From the NCBI RefSeq assembly GCF_033366695.1, contig NZ_JAOBTQ010000001.1, positions 4,960,001-5,024,000 of the forward strand: a stretch of 64,000 bases of DNA. Reading direction: 5' to 3'. Position 1 is the first letter of the stretch. The number at the start of each line of letters is the position of its first letter. Positions 36,138 through 48,301 of this stretch are shown here, piece after piece. The position numbers were made by a program, and so were the translations under genes. Source of the stretch: Streptomyces sp. SCL15-4 (GTDB lineage: Bacteria; Actinomycetota; Actinomycetes; Streptomycetales; Streptomycetaceae). Below the pieces are notes generated by a model. That model was not told where the DNA came from and did no database searches. It saw nothing but the letters and a program-made list of their open reading frames with translations.

Positions 36138-37223
36138 GTGAAGAAGACCTCGACCCGGCTGGCCGACGGTCGTGAGCTGATCTACTACGACCTTCGGGAC
36201 GACACCGTGCGCGACGCGGTGGACCGGCGCCCGCTGGACCGTACGGTCACCACGTCCGAGATCCGCCGCGACCCGCTGCTCGGCGACAGCGTCGCCATCG
36301 CCTCGCACCGCCAGGGCCGCACCTACCACCCGCCGGCCGACGAGTGCCCGTTGTGCCCGACGCGCGGCGACCGGCTCAGCGAGATCCCGGACTCCTCGTA
36401 CGACGTCGCCGTCTTCGAGAACCGCTTCCCCTCCCTCGCCGGTGACTCCGGCCGCTGCGAGGTCGTCTGCTTCACCTCCGACCACGACGCCTCCTTCGCC
36501 GACCTCACCCCGGAGCAGGCCCGGCTGGTGCTGGACGCGTGGACGGACCGCACCTCGGAGCTGTCCCACCTGCCCTCCGTCGAGCAGGTGTTCTGCTTCG
36601 AGAACCGCGGCGCCGAGATCGGCGTGACCCTGGGCCACCCGCACGGGCAGATCTACGCCTACCCCTTCACCACCCCGCGCACCGCGCTGATGCTCCGCTC
36701 GCTCGCCGCCCACCGGGAGGCGACCGGCGGAGAGAACCTGTTCGACGCGGTCCTGGAGAGGGAACTCGCCGGCGAGCGGGTCGTCCTTGAGGGTGAACAC
36801 TGGGCGGCCTTCGTGCCGTACGCGGCCCACTGGCCGTACGAAGTCCACCTGTACCCCAAGCGCCGCGTGCCCGATCTGCTCGCGCTGGACGAGGCGGCAC
36901 GCACAGAGTTCCCCCAGGTCTATCTGGAACTCTTGAAGCGGTTCGACCGGATCTTCGACGGGCGGGAGGGCGGGGAAGGCTCCGCGGGCGAGCCTCCGAC
37001 GCCGTACATCGCGGCCTGGCACCAGGCCCCGTTCGGCACGCTGGAGGAGTTCGACGGCGTGACGCGCGACGACTTCGCGCTCCACCTCGAGCTTTTCACC
37101 ATCCGCCGTACTTCCGGCAAGCTGAAGTTCCTCGCGGGTTCCGAGTCCGGCATGAACGTGTTCATCAACGACGTGCCGCCGGAGCGCGCGGCCGAGCGAC
37201 TGCGAGAGGTAGCGAGTTCATGA
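36138..37223 (+). CDS. galT: galactose-1-phosphate uridylyltransferase
   Basis: A 361-residue GalT of the Leloir pathway; exchanges UMP between UDP-glucose and galactose-1-phosphate. The active-site [11 protein letters not shown] (His-Pro-His) is present, as are zinc-binding CPLCP (about residue 75) and the C-terminal WHQAPFG. GTG 36138 has GGAGGAG 6 nt upstream; an earlier in-frame GTG at 36123 overlaps that RBS and is not used. It is first in galT-galE-galK, overlapping galE by 4 nt. Confidence 0.95.
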   Translation: MKKTSTRLADGRELIYYDLRDDTVRDAVDRRPLDRTVTTSEIRRDPLLGDSVAIASHRQGRTYHPPADECPLCPTRGDRLSEIPDSSYDVAVFENRFPSLAGDSGRCEVVCFTSDHDASFADLTPEQARLVLDAWTDRTSELSHLPSVEQVFCFENRGAEIGVTLGHPHGQIYAYPFTTPRTALMLRSLAAHREATGGENLFDAVLERELAGERVVLEGEHWAAFVPYAAHWPYEVHLYPKRRVPDLLALDEAARTEFPQVYLELLKRFDRIFDGREGGEGSAGEPPTPYIAAWHQAPFGTLEEFDGVTRDDFALHLELFTIRRTSGKLKFLAGSESGMNVFINDVPPERAAERLREVASS

Positions 37224-38182
37224 AGTACCTGGTGACGGGTGGCGCGGGATACGTCGGCAGTGTCGTGGCCCAGCACCTGCTGGAGGCCGGGCACGAGGTC
37301 ACCGTCCTGGACAACCTCTCCACCGGCTTCCGCGCGGGCGTGCCCGCCGGTGCCGCCTTCATCGAGGGCGACATCCGCGACGCCGCCAAGTGGCTCGACG
37401 CCTCCTTCGACGGCGTGCTGCACTTCGCGGCGTTCTCGCAGGTCGGCGAGTCGGTGCAGAAGCCGGAGAAGTACTGGGACAACAACGTCGGCGGCAGCAT
37501 GGCGCTGCTCGCCGCGATGCGCGAGGCCGGCGTGCGCAGGCTGGTGTTCTCCTCCACCGCCGCCACCTACGGCGAGCCCGAGCGGACCCCCATCCGGGAG
37601 ACCGCCCCGACGCGCCCCACCAGCCCCTACGGCGCCTCCAAGCTCGCCGTCGACCACATGATCACCAGCGAGGCGCACGCCCACGGCCTGGCCGCGGTCT
37701 CCCTGCGCTACTTCAACGTGGCCGGGGCGTACGGCGCGTACGGCGAGCGGCACGACCCCGAGTCGCACCTCATCCCGCTGGTCCTCCAGGTCGCCCAGGG
37801 CCGCCGCGACGCCATCTCGGTCTACGGCGACGACTACCCGACCCCCGACGGCACCTGCGTCCGCGACTACATCCACGTGGCGGACCTGGCCGACGCCCAT
37901 CTGCTGGCCCTGGGCGCCGCCGCCCCGGGCGAGCACCTGATCTGCAACCTCGGCAACGGCAACGGCTTCTCCGTCCGCGAGGTCATCGAGACCGTCCGCG
38001 AGGTCACCGGGCACCCGATCCCCGAGGTGACCGCCGGCCGCCGGGGCGGCGACCCGGCGGTCCTGGTCGCCGCCGCGGACACCGCCCGCGAGAAACTGGG
38101 CTGGAACCCGACCCGCGCGGATCTCGCGGGCATCGTCGCGGACGCGTGGGAGTTCGCGCAGAGCATCACGAGGGAGCAGTAG
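37220..38182 (+). CDS. galE: UDP-glucose 4-epimerase
   Basis: A 320-residue extended SDR that interconverts UDP-galactose and UDP-glucose. NAD-binding GGAGYVGS sits at residues 7-14; catalytic Ser/Thr and Tyr-x-x-x-Lys occur in FSSTAATYG and SPYGASKLA. The substrate-binding C-terminal half contains YFNVAGA and [18 protein letters not shown], which are diagnostic for GalE. It overlaps galT (ATGA) and galK (TAGTG), so the three are translationally coupled. Confidence 0.95.
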   Translation: MKYLVTGGAGYVGSVVAQHLLEAGHEVTVLDNLSTGFRAGVPAGAAFIEGDIRDAAKWLDASFDGVLHFAAFSQVGESVQKPEKYWDNNVGGSMALLAAMREAGVRRLVFSSTAATYGEPERTPIRETAPTRPTSPYGASKLAVDHMITSEAHAHGLAAVSLRYFNVAGAYGAYGERHDPESHLIPLVLQVAQGRRDAISVYGDDYPTPDGTCVRDYIHVADLADAHLLALGAAAPGEHLICNLGNGNGFSVREVIETVREVTGHPIPEVTAGRRGGDPAVLVAAADTAREKLGWNPTRADLAGIVADAWEFAQSITREQ

Positions 38183-39336
38183 TGGGGGCACAGCAGGTCG
38201 CGGACCGCTTCGCCGAGCTGTACGGCGCCGCACCGGAGGGCGTCTGGGCGGCGCCGGGCCGGGTCAACCTGATCGGCGAGCACACCGACTACAACGACGG
38301 CTTCGTCATGCCGTTCGCGCTGCCGCACCAGGCGCTCGCCGCGGTCTCCCGACGCACCGACGGCGTCCTGCGCCTGCACTCGGCGGACATCGAGGGCGGG
38401 GTCGTCCAGCTGCGCCTGGACGCCCTCGCACCCGGGACCGACCAGGAATGGACGGCGTACCCGGCGGGCGTCGTCTGGGCGCTGCGCGAGGCGGGCCACG
38501 AGATCACCGGCGCCGACGTCCACCTGGCGTCCACGGTCCCCACGGGCGCGGGCCTGTCCTCCTCCGCGGCCCTGGAGGTCGTGATCGCGCTCGCGCTCGA
38601 CGACCTGTACGGCCTGGACCTCGAACGCTGGCGGCTGGCCCGGCTCTGCCAGCGCGCCGAGAACGTCTACGTGGGCGCGCCGACCGGCATCATGGACCAG
38701 ACGGCGTCGGCCTGCTGCGAGCAGGGCCACGCGCTGTTCCTGGACACCCGCGACCTGTCCCAGCGCCAGATCCCCTTCGACCTCGCGGCCGAGGGCCTGC
38801 GGCTGCTGGTGGTGGACACCCAGGTCAAGCACGCGCACAGCGGCGGCGAGTACGGCAAGCGCCGGACCGGCTGCGAGAAGGGCGCGGCCCTGCTCGGCGT
38901 CGACGCCCTGCGCGACATCCCGTACGACGGCCTGGACGAGGCCCTCGCCCGCCTCGGCGACGAGGAGGAGGTCGTCCGCCTGGTCCGGCACGTGGTCACG
39001 GAGGACGAGCGGGTGGAGCGCACGGTCGCCCTGCTGCGCGCCGGCGACCCCCGCGCCATCGGCCCCGTCCTCACCGAGGGCCACGCCTCGCTGCGCGACG
39101 ACTTCCGCGTCTCCTGCCCGGAACTGGACCTGGTCGTCGACACCGCCCTGGCCCACGGCGCCCTCGGCGCCCGCATGACCGGCGGCGGCTTCGGCGGCTC
39201 GGCGATCGTCCTCGCGGAGGCCGCGGACGTCGACACCCTGACGAAGGCGGTCGAGGAAGCCTTCGCCGCGGCCGGCCACACGGCCCCCCGCACCTTCGAG
39301 GCGGTCCCGGCGCCGGGCGCGCGGCGGCTCGTCTGA
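38182..39336 (+). CDS. galK: galactokinase
   Basis: A 384-residue GHMP kinase that phosphorylates galactose at C1. The galactokinase signature GRVNLIGEHTDYNDGFVMP is near residues 21-39. The ATP loop PTGAGLSSSAALE and the third GHMP motif MTGGGFGGSAI are intact. GTG 38182 overlaps the last base of the galE stop. It completes the Leloir operon and converges with the GNAT gene, with 7 nt between stops. Confidence 0.95.
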   Translation: MGAQQVADRFAELYGAAPEGVWAAPGRVNLIGEHTDYNDGFVMPFALPHQALAAVSRRTDGVLRLHSADIEGGVVQLRLDALAPGTDQEWTAYPAGVVWALREAGHEITGADVHLASTVPTGAGLSSSAALEVVIALALDDLYGLDLERWRLARLCQRAENVYVGAPTGIMDQTASACCEQGHALFLDTRDLSQRQIPFDLAAEGLRLLVVDTQVKHAHSGGEYGKRRTGCEKGAALLGVDALRDIPYDGLDEALARLGDEEEVVRLVRHVVTEDERVERTVALLRAGDPRAIGPVLTEGHASLRDDFRVSCPELDLVVDTALAHGALGARMTGGGFGGSAIVLAEAADVDTLTKAVEEAFAAAGHTAPRTFEAVPAPGARRLV

Positions 39337-39343
39337 GGCCTCG

Positions 39344-39784
39344 TCAGCCCAGGCGTTTGGTCAGCGTGTACTCCGTGATGCCCGGCGGGTAGTCGGGGAT
39401 CACGCAGACCACCTCGTAGCCCTGTTTGCGGTAGAAGCCGGGGGCCTGGAAGTCCCAGGTCTCCAGGCGGGCGGAGGCGCAGCCGCGGGCCACGGCCAGG
39501 CGTTCCGCCTCGGCGAGGAGGCGGGAGCCGAGGCCCGTGCCGCGGTGGCGGGTGTCGACCCACAGGTAGGTGATGTGCAGCCAGGTCGTCCAGGTGTGGC
39601 CGACCAGGCCGCCCGCCAGGTCGCCGGCCTCGTCCAGTGCCCAGACATGGAGGGGCGCCTCGCGTTCGCCGGCGGTGCCGCGCAGCGCGGCGAGCACCGG
39701 GGACGCGGCCGTGTTGGTCTCCCGCAGCCGCGAGCGGAGCAGATCACGTCGGGCCTTGTCGACTTCCGCCTCAATACGAAACAT
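39344..39784 (-). CDS. GNAT family N-acetyltransferase
   Basis: A 146-residue acetyltransferase. The acetyl-CoA binding motif A is clear: LWVDTRHRGTGLGSRLLAEAE (R/Q-x-x-G-x-G/A), followed by motif B CASARLETWDFQAPGFYRKQGYE. The substrate is unknown. ATG 39784 and ATG 39796 are both possible; neither has a strong RBS. Confidence 0.85.
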   Translation of the reverse strand: MFRIEAEVDKARRDLLRSRLRETNTAASPVLAALRGTAGEREAPLHVWALDEAGDLAGGLVGHTWTTWLHITYLWVDTRHRGTGLGSRLLAEAERLAVARGCASARLETWDFQAPGFYRKQGYEVVCVIPDYPPGITEYTLTKRLG

Positions 39785-40105
39785 GCGGCACACCATAAAC
39801 GCGCCGGACGGCCAGTTCTGCAAATCTCCTTCCGCTGCGTGCTGCCATCCGTACTCTGTGGAACAGCACCGGTGGGGGCCGGTGCCGCTCAGGGGGCGAG
39901 ACAGGCGGGTGCGGCGCCCGCGGTGGGGCAGCGGTCTTCGTGGCGGCGGCGGCCGTCCGGCGTGTGACCCCGCCCGCGGGTGCCGCGTCCGTGCAGGTCG
40001 TCCCTCTCCGCATGTTCTCCCGGTATTGCCGGACCGGCCTGTTTCCGGAGCCTTCCGGACCTTGGACATCCCCTGCTCCACGCGGAGCCCGGGGAAGGGG
40101 GTTAC
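39785..40105. other. intergenic region between GNAT and NarL-type regulator
   Basis: 321 nt without a convincing gene. It contains a 7-bp hairpin (39866-39885, GCACCGG/CCGGTGC) just after a possible -10 (TACTCT at 39852), and a GGGGAAGGGGG RBS at its right end. The ORFs through it are GC-rich artefacts. Confidence 0.4.
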
Positions 40106-40873
40106 GTGGTTCGTATCCGAGTCCTCGTCGTCGACGACCACCGCATCTTCGCCGAGTCGCTGGCCGCCGCGCTGGCCGCCGAGCCGGACGTCGACGTCTT
40201 CGCCGCCGGCAGCGGCCCGGCCGCACTGCGCTGCCTGGACCGGGCGGCCGGCGAGGGCCGTCGCTACGACGTCCTGCTGGTCGACGCCGACCTCGGCGGC
40301 CCCCCGCCCGGCGCCCGCCCGGCCGTACCGGTGCGCGACGGCAACGAGGAGGGCCTGGTCGACGGCATCTCCCTGGTCGCCGGGGTGCGCACCGCCCAGC
40401 CCGGCGTGCGCAGCGTCGTCCTCGCCGAGAAGGACGACCCGCGCCGCGCGGCCCTCGCCCTCCAGGCCGGCGCCTCCGGCTGGGTCGCCAAGGACTGTTC
40501 GCTGTCCCGGCTGCTGACGGTGATACGGGGCGTGCTGCGCGACGAGACGCATCTGCCGCCGGCGCTGCTCACCGGGGTGCTGAAGGAGCTGACGGCGGCC
40601 CGTCGGCACCGCACCGAGAGCGAGCGGCTGGTGGAGTCCCTCACGCCCAGGGAGCGGGAGGTGCTGCGCTGCATGGTCGCCGGGCTCGGCCGCAAGGCCG
40701 TCGCCGAACGACTGTTCCTCTCCCCGCACACCGTCCGCACCCATATGCAGAACGTCCTCGGCAAACTGGGCGTCCACTCCACGCTGGCCGCCGTGGCGCT
40801 CGCGCGGCGGGCCGGAGTGGGTCCGGCGGACCTAGCCGGGAATGTTGTCGAACGGGGCGGTCAGCTGGCGTAG
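40106..40873 (+). CDS. NarL/LuxR family response regulator
   Basis: A 255-residue response regulator. The receiver has VDDHRIFAESL and the phosphoacceptor Asp in VLLVDADLGG, with Lys in GWVAKD. The domain carries a 20-residue insertion (PPPGARPAVPVRDGNEE) after the phospho-site. The GerE-type HTH is SLTPREREVLRCMVAGL then SPHTVRTHMQNVLGKLGV. No sensor kinase is adjacent, so it is an orphan. GTG 40106 has a strong RBS. The last 42 nt overlap the MarR gene on the opposite strand. Confidence 0.9.
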   Translation: MVRIRVLVVDDHRIFAESLAAALAAEPDVDVFAAGSGPAALRCLDRAAGEGRRYDVLLVDADLGGPPPGARPAVPVRDGNEEGLVDGISLVAGVRTAQPGVRSVVLAEKDDPRRAALALQAGASGWVAKDCSLSRLLTVIRGVLRDETHLPPALLTGVLKELTAARRHRTESERLVESLTPREREVLRCMVAGLGRKAVAERLFLSPHTVRTHMQNVLGKLGVHSTLAAVALARRAGVGPADLAGNVVERGGQLA

Positions 40874-41329
40874 CAGCCCGGCCAGTTCCGCGCGCTGGGC
40901 GCGGGACAGCTCGGCGAGGATCGCCCGCTCCTGCTCCAGCAGCCCCGCCAGCGCCTGGTCCGCGCGGTCCCGGCCCTCGTCGGTCAGCCGGACCAGCACC
41001 CCCCGCCGGTCGCTGGGGTCGGGCAGCCGCTCCACCAGGCCCTTCTTCGCCAGCCGGTCGATACGGTTGGTCATCGTGCCGGAGGTGACCAGGGTCTGCG
41101 TCAGCAGCTGGCCGGGAGAGAGCTGGTACGGCGTGCCCGCGCGCCGCAGCGCGGTCAGCACATCGAACTCCCAGGGCTCGAGCTGGTGCTCGGCGAAGGC
41201 GAGCCGGCGCGCGCGGTCCAGGTGCCGGGCGAGCCGGCTCACCCGGCTCAGTACCTCCAGCGGCTCCACGTCGAGGTCAGGGCGCTCCCGGCGCCACGCT
41301 GCGACCAGCCGATCGACCTCGTCCTCCAT
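40832..41329 (-). CDS. MarR family transcriptional regulator
   Basis: A 165-residue winged-helix regulator. The core runs QLSPGQLLTQTLVTSGTMTNRIDRLAKKGLVER then the wing PSDRRGVLVRLTDEGR. It is divergent from a trans-aconitate methyltransferase gene with three phased operator-like sites between, so it most likely represses that gene and itself. The ligand is unknown; trans-aconitate or related acids are candidates by context, as for TamR-like MarR proteins of Streptomyces. The 3' end overlaps the convergent response regulator by 42 nt. Confidence 0.92.
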   Translation of the reverse strand: MEDEVDRLVAAWRRERPDLDVEPLEVLSRVSRLARHLDRARRLAFAEHQLEPWEFDVLTALRRAGTPYQLSPGQLLTQTLVTSGTMTNRIDRLAKKGLVERLPDPSDRRGVLVRLTDEGRDRADQALAGLLEQERAILAELSRAQRAELAGLLRQLTAPFDNIPG

Positions 41330-41349
41330 GGAGATCAGTGTAGTGGTTG

Positions 41350-41393
41350 TGTCGACGTGAAGTCTCTTGATGTCGACTCTCTTGACGTCGAGA
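41350..41393. promoter_or_regulatory. three 15-bp-phased MarR operator-like sites
   Basis: Imperfect 14-mers start at 41350, 41365 and 41380. The last (TCTTGACGTCGAGA) is nearly palindromic with one mismatch; the others match it less well. The region is flanked by the divergent MarR and methyltransferase starts. TCTTGA-like half-sites are typical of Streptomyces MarR/TamR operators. Confidence 0.6.
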
Positions 41394-41418
41394 AACTTGT
41401 CCGGGGAAGGTGGAGAGC

Positions 41419-42228
41419 ATGACCACGCCGCGCTGGGACCCCGCCCAGTACCTCCGCCACGCCGGTCACCGCGCCCGCGCCTTCACCGACCTCCTCGCCC
41501 GCGTCCCCGATCCGCCCCGCGACCGGCCCCGCGTCGCCGACCTCGGCTGCGGCCCCGGCAACGTCACCGCGACGCTCGCCGAGCGCCTGCCCGCCGCCCG
41601 CGTCACCGGCTACGACAACTCGCCCGAGATGCTCGCCCGGGCCCGCGCCGATCACGAGGGGCCGACGGCGGGCGGCGGCCGGCTCGACTTCGCCCACGCC
41701 GACGTGCGGACCTGGACGCCCGAGGAGCCGTACGACCTGATCGTCTCCAACGCCACCCTGCAATGGGTGCCGGGCCACGCCGACCGCTTCGCCGGCTGGA
41801 TCGCCGCCCTGCGACCCGGCGGCGCCCTCGCCTTCCAGGTCCCCGACAACCTCGACGCCCCGCTGCACGCCCTGCTGCGCGACCTGGCCGCCGCCCCCCG
41901 CTGGCGCTCCCGCCTCGCCGGAGTCCCGCGCGGCACGGACTCCGTGCACCCGCCCGGCTTCTACCTGGACCGCCTCGCCCGCCTGGGCTGCGCGGCCGAC
42001 GTGTGGCAGTCCACCTATCAGCACGTCCTGGAGGGCGAGGATCCGGTGCTCGACTGGGTGAAGGGCACCGGACTGCGGCCCGTCCTGACCGCGCTCGCCG
42101 ACGACCCCGGAGCCCGCGAGGCGTTCCTCGCCGAGTACCGCGACCTGCTGCGCGCCGCCTACCCGAGCGCTCCCTACGGCACGGTCCTGCCGTTCCGCCG
42201 GCTGTTCGCGGTCGCGGTGAAGCCGTGA
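41419..42228 (+). CDS. tam: trans-aconitate 2-methyltransferase
   Basis: A 269-residue class I SAM methyltransferase. N-terminal PRWDPAQYLRHAGHRARAFTDLLARV is the Tam hallmark; SAM motif VADLGCGPGNVTATL, then SNATLQWVPGHA (post-motif typical for Tam) and FQVPDN. It methylates trans-aconitate, relieving aconitase inhibition in the TCA cycle. ATG 41419 has GGAG upstream. Regulated by the divergent MarR protein (inferred). Confidence 0.92.
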   Translation: MTTPRWDPAQYLRHAGHRARAFTDLLARVPDPPRDRPRVADLGCGPGNVTATLAERLPAARVTGYDNSPEMLARARADHEGPTAGGGRLDFAHADVRTWTPEEPYDLIVSNATLQWVPGHADRFAGWIAALRPGGALAFQVPDNLDAPLHALLRDLAAAPRWRSRLAGVPRGTDSVHPPGFYLDRLARLGCAADVWQSTYQHVLEGEDPVLDWVKGTGLRPVLTALADDPGAREAFLAEYRDLLRAAYPSAPYGTVLPFRRLFAVAVKP

Positions 42229-42269
42229 ACCCCCGGCCCGGGACCGGCGCTGTGAACCCGGCTCACGCG

Positions 42270-42947
42270 CTACGCCTTGCGGTGGCCTATCAACCGCGGC
42301 TTCGGCTCCAGCCCGTCCAGGCCGTGCCACGCCAGGTTCACCAGATGCGCCGCCACCTCCGCCTTCTTCGGCCGGCGCACGTCCAGCCACCACTGACCGG
42401 TCAGCGCCACCATGCCGACCAGCGCCTGGGCGTAGAGCGGGGCGAGCTTCGGGTCGAAGCCGCGCGACTTGAACTCGCGGCCCAGGATGTCCTCCACCTG
42501 GGTGGCGATGTCGGAGATCAGGGACGCGAAGGACCCCGTGGACTGCGGGATGGGGGAGTCGCGGACCAGGATGCGGAACCCGTCCGTGTACTCCTCGATG
42601 TAGTCCAGCAGCGCGAACGCCGCCTGCTCGCACAGCTCACGCGGATGGCCGGCCGTCAGCGAGCCGGTGACCATGTCCAGCAGCCGGCGCATCTCCCGGT
42701 CCACCACCACCGCGTAGAGCCCCTCCTTCCCGCCGAAGTGCTCGTACACCACCGGCTTGGACACCCCGGCCTTCGCCGCGATCTCCTCCACCGACGTGCC
42801 CTCGAAGCCCTTCGCCGCGAAAAGGGTGCGACCGATCTCCAGCAGCTGCTGGCGGCGCTCGGCACCGGTCATACGGGTCCGGCGGGTCCGCCGCTGCTTG
42901 TCGTTGCCTGGATTGCTGCTGGAGTCGGTCGCCACGGCGTCAATCAT
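42270..42947 (-). CDS. TetR/AcrR family regulator, probable fatty-acid desaturase repressor
   Basis: A 225-residue TetR regulator. After a 25-residue basic leader, the HTH is LLEIGRTLFAAKGFEGTSVEEIA then AGVSKPVVYEHFGGKEGL. The C-terminal ligand domain ends in QWWLDVRRPKKAEVAAHLVNLAWHGL, common to lipid-responsive TetR proteins. Its ATG overlaps the stop of the desaturase gene (ATGA), so the pair is one operon, similar in principle to DesT-type control of desaturases. Confidence 0.92.
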   Translation of the reverse strand: MIDAVATDSSSNPGNDKQRRTRRTRMTGAERRQQLLEIGRTLFAAKGFEGTSVEEIAAKAGVSKPVVYEHFGGKEGLYAVVVDREMRRLLDMVTGSLTAGHPRELCEQAAFALLDYIEEYTDGFRILVRDSPIPQSTGSFASLISDIATQVEDILGREFKSRGFDPKLAPLYAQALVGMVALTGQWWLDVRRPKKAEVAAHLVNLAWHGLDGLEPKPRLIGHRKA

Positions 42948-43951
42948 GCCGCCTCGGCGGTCTCCCTCCGGCGCCGGGAACCGCCTTCCCCGGCGTCACG
43001 CCGCGAATCGATACGCGAGCGTGACGGCCAGCGCACGTCATACGCCCAGCCCAGCTGCTCGAACCAGCGGATGAACCGCGCCGAGGAGTCCAGCTGGCCG
43101 CGCATCACGCCGTGCCGCGCCGAGGTCGGGTCGGCGTGGTGCAGGTTGTGCCAGGACTCGCCGCAGGACAGGATCGCCAGCCACCACACATTGCCCGAGC
43201 GGTCCCGGGACTTGAACGGCCGCTTGCCCACCGCGTGACAGATCGAGTTGATCGACCACGTCACATGGTGCAACAGGGCCACTCGCACGAGTGAACCCCA
43301 GAAGAACGCGGTGAACGCGCCCCACCACGACATCGTCACCAGCCCGCCGATCAGCGGCGGCAGCAGCAGCGAGACCAGCGTCCACATGGCGAACTGCCGG
43401 GAGATCGCCCGCATCGCCGGGTCCTTGATCAGATCCGGTGCGTACTTCTCCTGCGGGGTCTGCTCCTCGTCGAACATCCAGCCGATGTGCGCCCACCACA
43501 GGCCCTTCATCAGCGCCGGAACCGTCTCCCCGTACCGCCACGGAGAGTGCGGATCGCCGTCGGCGTCGGAGTACCGGTGATGCTTGCGGTGATCGGCCAC
43601 CCACCGCACCAGCGGGCCTTCCACCGCCAGCGAGCCCATGATCGCCAGCGCGATCCGCAGGGGCCGCTTGGCCTTGAACGAGCCATGGGTGAAGTACCGG
43701 TGGAAACCGATAGTGATGCCGTGGCACCCGAGGAAGTAGAAGAACACCAGCAGGCTCAGATCGAGCCAGCTCACCCCCCATCCCCAGGCCAGCGGCACCG
43801 CCGCCACCAGCGCCAGGAACGGCACGGTGATGAAGAGCAGCAACGTGATCTGCTCGATCGAGCGCTTCCGCTCACCGCCCAGCGTGGCGGAAGGAACAGG
43901 TGTGTCGGTGGCCTCGCGGGCCTCGTCGATCACATCGGAGCTTGAGGTCAT
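42944..43951 (-). CDS. acyl-CoA (delta-9) desaturase
   Basis: A 335-residue membrane di-iron desaturase. The three histidine boxes are present: HRYFTH (about residue 84), HRKHH (about 121) and HNLHH (about 270), with hydrophobic hairpins between. It introduces a double bond into acyl chains and so tunes membrane fluidity. ATG 43951 has AGGGGA upstream; an earlier start would add a Pro/Arg-rich leader. The last 30 residues are Arg-rich and probably flexible. Confidence 0.93.
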   Translation of the reverse strand: MTSSSDVIDEAREATDTPVPSATLGGERKRSIEQITLLLFITVPFLALVAAVPLAWGWGVSWLDLSLLVFFYFLGCHGITIGFHRYFTHGSFKAKRPLRIALAIMGSLAVEGPLVRWVADHRKHHRYSDADGDPHSPWRYGETVPALMKGLWWAHIGWMFDEEQTPQEKYAPDLIKDPAMRAISRQFAMWTLVSLLLPPLIGGLVTMSWWGAFTAFFWGSLVRVALLHHVTWSINSICHAVGKRPFKSRDRSGNVWWLAILSCGESWHNLHHADPTSARHGVMRGQLDSSARFIRWFEQLGWAYDVRWPSRSRIDSRRDAGEGGSRRRRETAEAA

Positions 43952-44259
43952 ACGCGTCCCCTGTGGGGTCGAGGGTCTCATCGGATGCCGGGGGCCGCCG
44001 GGACCGTACGGGACTCGGCGGCACTTCCCTACGGTTCCGTAACCTACGGCGTCGTAAGTATGGCAGCGCGTCACGCCGCGGCAAGAGCCCCAGACCCTGC
44101 GCGTCCACATCGCCACCTATCCTTGGAACCGGTCGGACAGCGCGGTCCGCTGAAGTTTCCTTCCCGGACGTCACGGCCCGTATGCGGCGCCCCCGCCGCG
44201 CGGTCGGCCGGCCGGGTTCCCCGCCAGCCGAGCTTCAACACTGCAAGGAGCCGCAACCT
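43952..44259. other. regulatory region between desaturase and ppc
   Basis: 308 nt without a gene. It holds paired dyads at 44030-44056 (described separately), a ppc RBS GCAAGGAG at 44243-44250, and no recognisable riboswitch. Confidence 0.5.
44030..44056. promoter_or_regulatory. paired 12-bp dyads, probable TetR operator of desaturase operon
   Basis: TACGGTTCCGTA (44030-44041) and TACGGCGTCGTA (44045-44056) lie 15 bp apart, each a palindrome (5-bp and 4-bp arms). They sit 79-105 bp upstream of the desaturase start. The arrangement fits two TetR dimers and suggests autoregulation by the downstream TetR protein. Confidence 0.6.
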
Positions 44260-46992
<2,733 letters not shown>

Positions 46993-47001
46993 CCCCTTGC
47001 G

Positions 47002-47050
47002 AAAAAGGGTGCCCCCGAGGTCGTACGACCCCGGGGGCACCCCCCTTTTT
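47002..47050. terminator. bidirectional terminator after ppc
   Basis: GC-rich stem GGGTGCCCCCG/CGGGGGCACCC (47007-47017 with 47032-47042), flanked by AAAAA on the left and TTTTT on the right, so it can act for both ppc and the convergent membrane-protein gene. Confidence 0.92.
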
Positions 47051-47070
47051 CCCAGCTCACCGCGCCGCGC

Positions 47071-47577
47071 TCACCGCGACGCCACGAACGCCGCCGTCAG
47101 CAGTCCCGCGCCGGCCAGTCCCAGCACCCACGCCGGACGCGCCAGCCGCATCCCGCCCGCGACCACCACCGACGCCAGCAGCAGCGCCCCGCCCAGCGGC
47201 AGCCAGGCCAGCAGGACGCCCGCCGGACCGGACCGCACCGCCTCCCCGGAGCCGGGCTTCAGCACCACGTCGTACGTCGTCCCCGTACGCACCGCCACGG
47301 ACTCCTCCAGCTCCACGCGCGCGCGTGCCCGTCCACCGGCCGACGACGGCGTGAACGGACCCGTGCAGGTGTCCCCGGCGCACCGCGTCACCTTCACCGT
47401 GCCGGACTCACGCCCCTTCGCCAGCATCACGTGCTGTGCGGTCCCCCAGGAACCCCACACCCCGGCGAACACGATCAGCGCGGCGAGCGCTCCCATCACG
47501 GCGACCCGGCCGAACCGCAGCGCGGTCCCGGACGCCTGACGAGCGGTACTGGCGGTGGCAGGCATGGCCGGGATCAT
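47071..47577 (-). CDS. uncharacterised membrane protein
   Basis: A 168-residue protein with three TM helices: about residues 26-46 (VAVMGALAALIVFAGVWGSW), then 118-138 and 144-164 after an extracytoplasmic region that contains a Cys pair (RCAGDTCTGPF). The ATG at 47577 has GGGGGA upstream. It is downstream of pth in the same direction. The function is unknown. Confidence 0.7.
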   Translation of the reverse strand: MIPAMPATASTARQASGTALRFGRVAVMGALAALIVFAGVWGSWGTAQHVMLAKGRESGTVKVTRCAGDTCTGPFTPSSAGGRARARVELEESVAVRTGTTYDVVLKPGSGEAVRSGPAGVLLAWLPLGGALLLASVVVAGGMRLARPAWVLGLAGAGLLTAAFVASR

Positions 47578-47629
47578 TGGCCATCCCCCTACGGCCGGTC
47601 AACTCCGGTGGCCGGCCTGACCGGACAAG

Positions 47630-48232
47630 TCAGGAGTTGTACGCGCTCTGCGCCCGCTCCAGCCCCTCCGCCACCAGACACTCCACCGCGTCCGCCGCAC
47701 GGTCCACGAAGTAGTCCAGCTCCTTGCGCTCCGCCGACGCGAAGTCCTTCAGCACGAAATCGGCCACCTGCATCCGCCCCGGCGGCCGGCCGATCCCGAA
47801 CCGCACCCGGTGGTAATCCGGCCCCATCGCCTTCGTCATCGACTTCAGACCGTTGTGCCCGTTGTCCCCGCCGCCCAGCTTCAGCCGCAGCGTGCCGTAG
47901 TCGATGTCCAGCTCGTCGTGGACCGCCACGATGTTGGCCACCGGAACCTTGTAGAAGTCCCGCAGCGCGTTCACCGGACCACCGGAGAGGTTCATGTACG
48001 ACATCGGCTTCGCCAGGATCACCCGGCGGCTCGCCGGTCCCGCGGGACCGATCCGCCCCTCCAGCACCTGCGCCTGCGCCTTGCCCGCCCGCTTGAACTT
48101 CCCCCCGATCCGCTCCGCGAGCAGGTCCGCCACCATGAAGCCGACGTTGTGCCGGTTCATCGCGTACTCCGGCCCCGGATTGCCGAGCCCGACGATCAGC
48201 CAAGGGGCACTGGCGGGAGTGGTCACGTCCAT
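47630..48232 (-). CDS. pth: peptidyl-tRNA hydrolase
   Basis: A 200-residue Pth that recycles peptidyl-tRNA dropped from ribosomes. The active-site region [21 protein letters not shown] contains the catalytic His. Further conserved segments are [26 protein letters not shown] and [20 protein letters not shown] is close to ATG 48232. It follows the L25 gene by 69 nt, and the two are probably co-transcribed, linking translation-quality functions. Confidence 0.96.
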   Translation of the reverse strand: MDVTTPASAPWLIVGLGNPGPEYAMNRHNVGFMVADLLAERIGGKFKRAGKAQAQVLEGRIGPAGPASRRVILAKPMSYMNLSGGPVNALRDFYKVPVANIVAVHDELDIDYGTLRLKLGGGDNGHNGLKSMTKAMGPDYHRVRFGIGRPPGRMQVADFVLKDFASAERKELDYFVDRAADAVECLVAEGLERAQSAYNS

Positions 48233-48301
48233 CTCTCCTTGATACGCGCCAGCCGCTGCCCCCCGGGGGAACAGCGGCTGACGAAACGACGACTACGAGG
48301 A

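Noticed and set aside
39940..41088. 382-residue Arg-rich frame over the response regulator
   Set aside because: Out-of-frame shadow of the NarL-type regulator.
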